Made by a program: the position numbers and the translations under genes. The notes under the pieces are model-generated. The model had not been told where the DNA came from and ran no database searches. It saw only the letters and a list, made by a program, of their open reading frames with translations. From positions 1 through 19,555 of the forward strand of contig JBBHKE010002978.1 in the NCBI GenBank assembly GCA_037447655.1: 19,555 nt of DNA. The letters run 5' to 3'. The stretch is from Zygnema cylindricum. Its lineage: Eukaryota > Streptophyta > Zygnematophyceae > Zygnematales > Zygnemataceae. Numbering within the stretch: the first letter of the stretch is position 1; the number at the start of each line of letters is the position of its first letter. Below, piece by piece: positions 1 to 7,167 of this stretch.

Positions 1-231
1 ATGCATAATATTGGGCCATGGGCACAACAAATGCGATGACCAAAAGACCTCCGACCACAAATGTGAATTGGCCTCTCTTTGACTCTGTCTCCTCCTTCGT
101 CTTGTAGTTGGAGATACGTTTATTCTCGTCAAATCGGGGGCCAGAAATATCTTCCAGGCCATCGATCTTCGCCACGAGCCGCTTCGCTGTCGAGTAAAGA
201 GCTTCGTTGTACTTTTCCGCCGTCGCCAAAA
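1..231 (-). CDS. TLP18.3: TLP18.3-like exon 3 (partial, runs off window)
   Basis: The acceptor is TTTGTTTGCAG|TTTTGGCG. The exon completes a split Val codon, then reads LATAEKYNEALYSTAKRL, an acidic/basic linker (YKTKEETESKRG) and a membrane helix ending MAQYYA at the window edge. This is the canonical end of the family. The stop codon should lie only a few codons further left. Confidence 0.95.
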
Positions 232-3200
232 CTGCAAACAAACCGAGAACCAGCCAATAGTGTGCTTAAAATGTGAACAAAACAATTGTATACTTAAAGA
301 ACCAGACAATAGTGTACTTAAAACGAGAACAAGGGAATAGTCTACTTAAAATGAGAAACAAGGAAAAAGTATACTTAAAAATAGAACAAGTCGATAGTAT
401 ACTTAGATGAACCAGTCAATATTATACTTAACATAACCAGTCAGTACACCATGCATTGCTACTAGCGTTACAACACTAATTCTGTTCCGGTTTTCTTTGC
501 ACCCTGACCACAAAATACCGTTATTAATACCAACTGGTCATTGCTAAACATTAGTTTGTTTTGTGGTTAACAGTTTAACACTACAACAGACCTCAAACCA
601 ATTATTTCTTAACACTAACAGTGATACAGGTCTTAGAATACTTCAAAAGTGAACCAATCAATAGTACACTTAAAACTTGAACTAGTCAATAGCATACTTA
701 GATAAAACATCTTCGCCAACATGACGATATCAAACAGCAAATAAAAAGACCATCTGTCTCAGTGTTCTCTGATTACACCACACTATTTTTCCTGTAATCC
801 ACTAAAGAGCGAGCAGAATGGATCACATAGCAATAATAAATCCAATAATTTGGTATTTGTAGTTGATCCCTTTTCTTGTAATCAACTCATATAGGAATCA
901 TTTGGCCATGCACTCTCCACTGCAGTGCCCATACACTGTCGAAGGAATTATTAGTATGGAAGGGAAATTACGGTCAAAAATACTAATTTCGGGCAGAGAC
1001 TACCACTCCCTTACACGGTGTCAGTAACACTGTTTAATAATTTTTAGCAAAAACAGGTTCCAAATGACATACCGATACTGACACTAATAGCAAAGGGCAG
1101 TGTACTACCATAAGTTTGGCTAACCTCACCCGGTCCCAAGGATACTTCCAATGTTCACACAAAATCAATGCAAGACACACTAATTGCTTTCCCCTCAGAA
1201 CCTGCGTTGGCCCTCATAATGAAAAACATTTCTTCTCCCAGTCCCTTAATTGGTGGCAAACGGGGAGGTGAAAGTCCAATTTCCATAAATTCAAACATGC
1301 TGTCATGAGCTTCACACGGAATGACAGAGCTTCTGCTGCAATCGCCTAATAAATGCAAAATGACTCCGTAGTAACAGGCTTGCCTACATGGATTTAGTGT
1401 TTCAAATAGCCGGACAATAACGATGCGTCTTCCAAAAAGTTAATACCGGAATGAACTTAGGCGAAGTGTCAAGGTAATGAAGGCATCCGGTGATGAAAGC
1501 AGTGATCACACCAACATGACTTATCTTTCCACTAACGACTAAGACCCTAAGACACTCAGCAGTAATTAACAATTAATGGCTAACTGACAACTGACACTCG
1601 ACAGATGTTCCGTCGGGGAAATACATTTTCTGAAGACCACCAAATCATGCCCTTAATATCTTTGGCTAAATTGACAGAAGTCTCCATCCTTCGACAACCT
1701 CCAAAGCCCAGGAATTGGCGATATACAGGATGTCACAGCATAGAAGGATGTCACAACATAGTAAGGAAAGCACTGACTTTAATTTCTTTCGCAATGCAAC
1801 CTGGGTAATAATCTTTAAATAGTAACTGACAAGTTAGGGAATGGACCTACTGATCTGCCAGTAATGTGCAATAAAAAAACCTCGAACATGACAGCGAAAA
1901 GACAGAACTAAGATTATGTACCCAAAAAGGTTTGTCCATTGCCAGTTTTGCAATAAAGCCTTAGTTTTTCCGGTCGTGATAAGTCCCAAAAAAAAAAAAA
2001 AAACATCAAACATGAAATAAAGATTTTCTATAACAGAGTACCATATTCACTTACCATGTTCCTTCACATGAGACAAGCAGGACAATGCCATAAGTTTGCC
2101 TGGAAATAAAGACTTCTTTTAAACCTCTTTTGACATCACTCTGACTGGGAAAACAGAATAGAAATGAAATTGACCCCGCTGCAAACAAAACATAATTCCC
2201 TTACCAGTTGAATCTCTTTACAAAAATTTGAATACGATGCGACATCGGCATCCGCAAGATACCACAAGTCTTCTAAACCCAAATAATATCATGCACGCTC
2301 TAAAATATGCAAATGTACTTACACAATGTGTAAAAGTACACTATCGCTATGAGGTTCATGTTTTTCTGGTTTGATCCACTTTCCTCTATGCAAATGTGTC
2401 TGATTTCATTTGGAGACCGCCGATTGGAAGGTAAGATTGTCATTTATCTCACCTTCCACCACAACCGGATCAATATTCTGACGAGTGTGCACAGAGAAAA
2501 ACGAGTTTAAAGGCCTAAAAAACAGTAGCGATATTAGTAATACACGTTCTAGAATGTGAATTGACTTACCACGCAGATTCTCAGAAACGAATGCCTGCAA
2601 TATAACATCGCCGGCAAACATGCCCTAAAATATGCAAATGCAGTTACACACATTCATAAGGTGGTGAAGTAGAATATATGACTGGACTTACCTGGAAGAT
2701 TCTCAGAGAAAATTGCCGCCATATAACATCATTGACTACATCCTCCAAAATATGCAAATATACGTACTTACACACATTCAAAGGTGGAACAGTAAAATAT
2801 GATAGGGTGGAAAAGTAGAAGACGATATATGCAAATGTACTTGCACACATTCAAAGGTGGCAAAGTAGAATATACGATTTGACTTACCGGGAAGATTCTC
2901 GGAAACAACAGACTCCAAGATATCATCCCCGATTGCCTCATTGAATGCCGGGCCACCTGCCACAGCTCCTTCTTTGGAGGTTGTGATAAGAAGCACAACA
3001 GCCTTGTTGTTGCCTTCCTCTAATGTCGGGTACCAGGTTTCAATAATCTTGTCGGCCAGCTCAAACACATCTCCCTTGATCTAAAAAACCATAACAAAAA
3101 ACAGAAAACAAAAACAAAAAGGACTGTCATTTCCTCATCAGAGCTTTCTTAAAATCCATCCCAAAATAACAAAAAATAACATCATTCGAGTATAAAACAA

Positions 3201-4251
3201 CGTCATCCAAGCACATCTCCTTTGGTCTAAAAACCATGACAAAAACACAAACAAAAAAATAAGAGAGTCATTCAATATGTCTCCTCTTGTCCCATTGATG
3301 TTATTAACTGGACAAATGCGATTAAATTTGAAACTATACGCCATAACACAAAAGAAAGACATCAAGGGATTCCCAAATCAAACAAGAATGAACGCCAGAA
3401 AACCCCAAAAAAAAAAAAAAAACTTTGTTTTATCTCCTTTAACCGCGCAAGTTGACATAAATTGTAGACGCATACAACAAAGTTTTGACATCATAAGACA
3501 AAACATGAAAGATGCGAAAACGATCAATTCATTTGAAAACAAAATGAGAAAAAGCGCCACAAAAGGAAAAAAAAGAACAGAAACAGAAGAAAAAAACCTT
3601 CCAGCACTGTTGAAAAAAAACGTTTCACGTGTATGCTTGTGTCTCTACAAGATTCGAGGCAGAAAAAAAAAACAGTCAATAAAAAACGAACAAAACAATA
3701 AAAAAATCCAGCACCAGTTAAGCAAAAACTCAAAAAAAAAAAAAACGTTTTCGTGTGTGGTCCGAACGTACGGTGATTTTTCTGAGCGTGACCATGTCGA
3801 TGTGATATCCTGTCCGTTGCTCCAAATCGGTCAAAAGTCTCTTCAAGTCAGACTTGGTCAACCGACTCAAGACTGAGGCGTCGTCCACCACGTGCGTTTC
3901 AAGAGGAGGAGGAGAGTTAAAAATATCGTATTCACTGGCAAATGCAGGCTGAGCATCTGACAACACCAAGGGAGATAACTGCATCAATGCTGCCAAACTC
4001 AGAGCAGCAGCTCCTTTGACTGCTTTTGAAACGAAGTTGTCTTTTTCTGCAGATGATGACGATGACGATGATGATGACGTCACCTTGGAAGGTGAGCGCC
4101 GTGATGATGACGTCACTCTGTAAGTTGAGCAGTGTGAAGATGGCGTCAGAGTTACTGGACTGGCTTTGAAAGAGGAGGAGGAGGATAATGCAAGGATGCC
4201 ATTACCACAATGTGAAGAAATGGCCTGAAGAGTAACGCTGCAGGTAGCCAT
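1..4251 (-). CDS. TLP18.3: Thylakoid lumen TPM-domain protein, TLP18.3-like (3 exons, 3' end cut by window edge)
   Basis: Exons in transcript order are 4251-3772, 3080-2888 and 231-1, joining in phases 0 and 1. The visible protein is 301 residues. Residues 1-80 are Ser/Thr-rich, like a chloroplast transit peptide, with a Ser run at 59-67. A hydrophobic stretch (about 80-98) ends in AFA at 103-105, a typical lumenal cleavage site. The TPM domain follows: VVDDASVLS (121-129), TGYHIDMVTLRKIT, DKIIETWYPTLEEGNNK, the GGPAF block at 202-206 and VSENLP. A C-terminal membrane helix spans about 280-300. From the family (established knowledge), TLP18.3 (Arabidopsis At1g54780) is a thylakoid protein that assists the photosystem II repair cycle and has reported acid phosphatase activity. 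Length and order match the family. Only the last few codons and the stop lie outside the window. The start at 4251 is preferred because the in-frame upstream extension is a GA-repeat translation (SERERE type). Confidence 0.95.
247..440. repeat. Degenerate minisatellite, period about 28 bp
   Basis: Seven or so units of the type AACCAGYCAATAGTRTACTT followed by AAAATGAG run from 247 to about 440. Two more units lie apart at about 652-705. Units vary from 24 to 29 bp and carry several substitutions each. The array starts 16 bp from the exon 3 acceptor of the minus-strand gene, so it occupies the region where the branch point and pyrimidine tract would be expected. Confidence 0.85.
2341..2543 (+). 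mobile_element. Non-autonomous MITE-like element, copy 1
   Basis: This segment aligns along its whole length with 7201-7416 in an intron of the other gene. The strongest shared blocks are TCATTTGGAGA near 2408 and ACAGAGAAAAACGAGTTTAAAGGCC near 2492-2516. The ends resemble the inverted ends of the second copy (TATCGCTAT start, ATTAGTAATAC end) but are more decayed. It has no coding capacity. The class is uncertain. Confidence 0.6.
2570..2624 (-). repeat. Pseudo-copy B of TLP18.3 exon 2 donor edge
   Basis: A stretch on the minus strand aligns without gaps to the last 42 nt of exon 2 plus its donor and following intron bases (13 mismatches in 55, counted by eye). It reads GDVILQAFVSENLRG where the exon reads GDDILESVVSENLPG, and it keeps a GTAAGT donor at 2569-2564. 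A TTTTAG acceptor-like site lies just before it (2626-2625), so a 55-nt cassette is formally spliceable. Inclusion would shift the frame. Confidence 0.8.
2632..2822 (-). repeat. Pseudo-copies A and A' of TLP18.3 exon 2 donor edge and flank
   Basis: Copy A (2632-2752) keeps the segment from the exon edge to the intron: on the minus strand GAGAATCTTCCAG|GTAAGTCC with the donor at 2691, then CATATATTCTACTTCACCACC, then a GAATGTGTG and ATTTGCAT block. The true exon has GAGAATCTTCCCG|GTAAGTCA followed by the same blocks. The exon-like part carries a roughly 25-nt insertion after ATTTTGGAG. Copy A' (2753-2822) repeats only the intron flank. The block with ATGCAAAT recurs at 2307, 2391, 2633, 2753 and 2829. 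Confidence 0.85.
2888..3080 (-). CDS. TLP18.3: TLP18.3-like exon 2
   Basis: The acceptor is TTTTTTAG|ATCAAGGG and the donor is CTTCCCG|GTAAGTC, giving 193 nt that enter in phase 0 and leave in phase 1. It encodes IKGDVFELADKIIETWYP through GDDILESVVSENLP, the core of the TPM domain. Copies of both edges of this exon lie in the neighbouring introns. Confidence 0.95.
3081..3771 (-). other. Intron 1 of the TLP18.3-like gene (691 nt)
   Basis: The intron is strongly A-rich on the plus strand (T-rich in the transcript), with poly-A runs near 3409, 3570, 3615, 3662 and 3732. It carries a copy of the exon 2 acceptor edge (3207-3272) and a copy of the donor-side flank of exon 1 (3599-3640, like 3705-3760: CCAGCAC, A-run, ACGTTT, CGTGT). 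The long plus-strand frame across it is Lys-rich poly-A translation, not a gene. Confidence 0.85.
3207..3272 (-). repeat. Pseudo-copy of TLP18.3 exon 2 acceptor edge
   Basis: This plus-strand segment has CACATCTCCTTTGGTCTAAA followed by ACCATGACAAAAAC. The true edge at 3066-3100 has CACATCTCCCTTGATCTAAA followed by AAACCATAACAAAA. The copy therefore contains about 15 nt of exon, the AG acceptor (minus strand) and the T-rich tract, about 146 bp upstream of the real exon in transcript order. Confidence 0.8.
3772..4251 (-). CDS. TLP18.3: TLP18.3-like exon 1
   Basis: This exon has 160 codons and encodes the transit peptide, the lumenal signal with AFA cleavage site, and the start of the TPM domain, ending ...LRKIT. 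The donor on the minus strand is ACC|GTACGT, phase 0. The ATG sits in a GCAATGGC context and the peptide starts MATCSVTLQ, as expected for a plastid precursor. The repetitive ATC/GTC codons of the Ser run are a local triplet expansion. Confidence 0.93.
4075..4115. promoter_or_regulatory. Pair of TGACGTCA palindromes inside TLP18.3 exon 1
   Basis: Two TGACGTCA octamers at 4075-4082 and 4108-4115 are 33 bp apart. They lie in the transit-peptide codons, within a short VTSSS...VTSSS duplication. TGACGTCA is a classic bZIP binding core, so they could act as exonic sites near the start codon. They may equally be a by-product of the triplet expansion encoding Ser. Function is inferred only. Confidence 0.3.
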
Positions 4252-4711
4252 TGCTAGCTCTCTCTCTCTCTCACTTTCTCCCTCTCTCTCACTCTCTGTG
4301 GCTCTCTCTCCCTCTTTCACTCTCACTCGCACAGTCTCCGTCTATCGTTCTTTCTTTCTTTCTTTACAGAGGACAAGTGTCAAGACGACAAGGATCCAGG
4401 AACTTGAATCGCTCACTGTTACCTTTCCGAGGCAGACTGTGGAATGCAGGAATATGGATTCTAAGCCGGATAAGGATTTTCTCCTAAGGCTGTCTGTGGT
4501 ACCAGTTTTGGCACGACTGCGTCCTTTTTGCAATGTACTCGTGTCGTAAAATTAAGAAGTAAATGTACGGACGGACCAGATATTCCTCTTGAATCCCCGT
4601 TTTCACCCGTCTACTTTCACGCGCTAATCAAAGTTATAAATTGCCAAACAAGAGGTGAAGAGCTAATTACAGTTTCAAGAATTAGTGAGGACAACGCTGT
4701 GTAAGTCGAAT

Positions 4712-4720
4712 CTTATATAG
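4712..4720 (-). promoter_or_regulatory. TATA-box candidate for the TLP18.3-like gene
   Basis: The minus-strand sequence CTATATAAG matches the plant TATA consensus well and lies 461 bp upstream of the ATG at 4251. The long implied leader makes this only a candidate. The same site read on the plus strand (TTATATAG) could serve the divergent gene. Confidence 0.3.
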
Positions 4721-5018
4721 TATGGACAATACAAACTGTCGCCCAAATTCTAAAAAGTTTTAAAATATCTACGGTGTGAAATCGTCAACTTGCAAAATAT
4801 TGACATGACATATTAGTGTGGTCCAGACTAGTTACATGAAAGAAGTACCGTGCTTTAAATTTTACACAGTATAGTTCTTAGTAAATGTATATGATTGGTT
4901 GGACGGTACCTAAAACAGTACGGTTGTAAAGAGGTCGTATGTCGAAATTTCTCGGGGTTTTCTTTTGCCACTTGTTTGTTTGTTATTCCCATCGTTTGTT
5001 ACCATTGCAACAGCCAGC

Positions 5019-5055
5019 TACTGTACTGTATCTCTCCTATCTCTACAGTACTGTA
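5019..5055. repeat. Short inverted repeat
   Basis: Arms TACTGTACTGTA (5019-5030) and TACAGTACTGTA (5044-5055) pair with one mismatch across a 13-nt pyrimidine loop. It lies in the intergenic region and no function is apparent. Confidence 0.5.
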
Positions 5056-5762
5056 CTGCTCAGGCAGGCATGTTTCCTAGGCTAACTCTCTGCAGGTAAA
5101 AAAGTTTCCTTAAAAATCTTCCTGAAAGAAATATTCACTGCTTGATAGTTATTTCGACTCCTTACATTGTAGAAAAGTGGTTCCTGCAGCAAAGTTAACT
5201 GAGAATCTGTGCAATTCGTGTCCTTTTCTGAATAATGTCATAAAAAAAAAAAATCAAAGAATATTTTGCTGTTAACGTTTTTAATTGTTGCTTGTAGATT
5301 ATTCTGGGTCAAGATGAATCCTTCAATGATTTGTACAGTTTGATTTATCTGATGTAAGATGAATTCTTGACAATTTTGTTTGTCCCTAAATCTGAGGCAA
5401 CACTTTCATGGTATTTTGTGTGTGAATTGAGGCAGATTGTAAGAGCAGTACTGTAGTGACAACGAGGTTGTTAAATGGGAAAATAAATTGTTTATTGCTA
5501 AGGAATTTGAAACACTTTGTGGCTTTATAGTTTTAATGTGCGAAAAGGTATGTATGGAAACCTTTTCTATATGTGGTTGCCTCATACGATACGCGTATTC
5601 GTGTAGAACTCGTGTAATATGAGGTTACCAAATATGGCGATTCCTCGCGTTTTTTGCACTTTTGAACTATGATGGGTTTATGTCTGTTAAGGGCATAATT
5701 TAACAGCAAGTTCGTTCTTATCTTGTCTAACGCAGCTTCTCTCGTCGTCTCTCTCCCTATCC

Positions 5763-5842
5763 GTGCCTCTCACTCTTTCCTTTCCCCCTCTCCCTTTCTC
5801 TCTTTCTTTCTCTCTCTCTCTCTCTCACACACACACACTACT
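5763..5842. repeat. Compound (TC)n-(AC)n microsatellite
   Basis: A long pyrimidine tract of CT/TTC units grades into (TC)n at about 5812-5827 and then (AC)n. It is intergenic. The short open frame over it is low-complexity translation. Confidence 0.85.
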
Positions 5843-6420
5843 CATTGAAGAAATTGTGATTTTTACGTTTCTGTACATCAGCTGGGCCAACTCAACGGAT
5901 TTGGAATACTATTCATTGGCATTGTATTGCTGCATTTTGCATGTCCATAGAAGAAAAAACCATTGATGACTACCTTTGATGCTATTGTCCATTCCCATTC
6001 GCCTTTTATGAATGGAAGAATCGCGAATATTGTAAACTTTCAGATTGCTATTTTTTGTGAAGAAGTTTGGACGTTTATACTGAATGCTGGCGGGGGTTAA
6101 TCAAGGTTTCTCAGGATATGGAGGCTTAATCCAGTCATTTGAGGCTCTAGGTTTTACTCTCCTTACGTATTTGACTTCTTTTGTTTGAGGCTGTACTTTC
6201 CTCGTGTGTTTTTACTTTCCTCATTTGATTATCCTCATTTTTATATTTTATGCATACAAAACTACAGAAGAGTGTATTTTATTTATTATGCCAGGTTGCA
6301 TAGAAGCATTCACTTATGATGCAAAAAGGCATGCCATTGGACTTTTCATTCAATCTAGTCTGTCTTTAGATTTCACAATCCATTTGCTTGGTAGCTTGTT
6401 TTTACCGTTTGCTTGTTATT

Positions 6421-6560
6421 ATTAATAATATTAATGTTATCGTTATTGTGATTATCGTTATGGTCATGATTATGATTCTGATTACAATTATTGTTGTGAT
6501 TATGATTACCGTTCTCGTTCTCATTTTCATTCTCATTCTCATCCTCATTCTTCTTCTTCT
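6421..6560. repeat. Imperfect ATT/GAT and (ATTCTC)n repeat tract
   Basis: Units such as ATTATCGTT, ATTATGATT and then CATTCT/CTCATC repeat with a 3- or 6-base rhythm. They translate to runs of Ile, Val and Leu, so the overlapping hydrophobic frame is not a gene. The tract becomes pyrimidine-rich just before the AG at 6592 and may form the polypyrimidine tract of a 5'UTR intron. Confidence 0.8.
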
Positions 6561-6592
6561 TTTAATTTGTGTTCCTTGTATGTTTTATGCAG

Positions 6593-6624
6593 GTGAGGTG
6601 GCTCTTATATAGGAAGTTGAGGTG
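6593..6624 (+). other. 5'UTR end of the plus-strand gene, with in-frame stop
   Basis: TTTTATGCAG ends at 6592, a good acceptor. The 32 nt that follow contain an in-frame TAG at 6610-6612, so translation cannot start upstream in this exon. The ATG at 6625 is the first in frame after it. Confidence 0.6.
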
Positions 6625-7167
6625 ATGGATGGGGGTGGTGGCAATGCTGGGCCGTACAACAGTACAGGACACATGGCAGCTGGAGGCATGCATCATGGCC
6701 GGAGAGGAGGAAAAGACCAAGTTTGGAGAGCAGTTCATGATTTAGAAAACCATAGTAGAGGACACGAACCTCCTCCTCCCCCCCAACAACACTTAAAGCA
6801 AAATTCACATCATCATATGGGACAGCATTCAGTCCAACAACATCCGGGTAATACTGGCCATCACATGTCACAGCAGGCTGTTGGGAGTGGAGGGAATCCC
6901 ATAGGTGGGAGTGGAGGGAATAGTCATATAGGAGTTCATTCACAAGGAAAGATTGGATCTGTACGGCCTCGTCCTCAGAATCGGAGGACAAGAAATCCGA
7001 GACTGTTTGCGTCTCAACCCAGTAATGGCAGCGGTGGTTCGAGTGATTCAGAAAATCAAGACAGGAACCTTATGGGAGTGAATGGGATGGCGACTGCAAA
7101 TGCGACAACGGTGGAGACAATGGGTCAGGGATTGTTACAGCATAACACTGGAGCTCGTTATGACGAG
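6625..7167 (+). CDS. Plus gene exon 1 (residues 1-181)
   Basis: Starts ATGGATGGGGGTGG and ends TATGACGAG|GTGTGT, phase 0. It encodes a disordered segment rich in Gly, His, Gln and Pro (a PPPPP run near residue 53) plus the basic patch at 114-126. The peptide ends ARYDE. The start is fixed by the in-frame stop just upstream. Confidence 0.85.

Larger units (their letters stand above)
232..2887 (-). other. Intron 2 of the TLP18.3-like gene (2656 nt)
   Basis: This GT-AG intron is far longer than the gene's exons. Next to exon 3 it holds a minisatellite of about 28 bp (247-440). Between about 2300 and 2880 it holds three decayed copies of parts of the exon 2 donor edge and a MITE-like element. 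The middle (about 720-2300) is AT-rich with a 17-nt poly-A tract (1987-2003). It carries one unassigned open frame on the minus strand (1155-1439) and nothing else I can name. Confidence 0.85.
4252..6624. other. Divergent intergenic region and 5' leaders
   Basis: Both start codons face away from this 2373-bp stretch, so it must hold both promoters. The minus-gene leader begins with a GA-rich tract (CT on plus, 4256-4330) followed by a TTTC run (4347-4364). A TATA-like CTATATAAG on the minus strand (4720-4712) is the best core-promoter candidate for that gene, though it would imply a leader of over 400 nt. For the plus gene, a pyrimidine-rich tract ends in TTTTATGCAG at 6592, suggesting a 5'UTR intron. 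Other items are a small hairpin (5019-5055), a TC/AC microsatellite (5763-5842) and an ATT/ATTCTC-type repeat (6421-6560). No coding sequence is recognisable. Confidence 0.6.

Noticed and set aside
3277-3876. 199-codon open frame on the plus strand
   Set aside because: It is antisense to TLP18.3 exon 1 and its T-rich intron. The Lys-rich middle is translated poly-A, and the family match is clearly on the other strand.
4252-4332. Upstream in-frame start of TLP18.3 at 4332
   Set aside because: It would add 27 residues encoded by the GA repeat. MATCSVTLQ at 4251 is a normal plastid precursor start.
6388-6612. Hydrophobic 74-residue open frame that looks like a membrane protein
   Set aside because: It is a translation of the ATT/ATTCTC repeat tract before the first coding exon.
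6605-6991. 128-codon open frame on the minus strand
   Set aside because: Antisense shadow of plus-gene exon 1, whose Gly/Gln/His-rich codons lack antisense stops.
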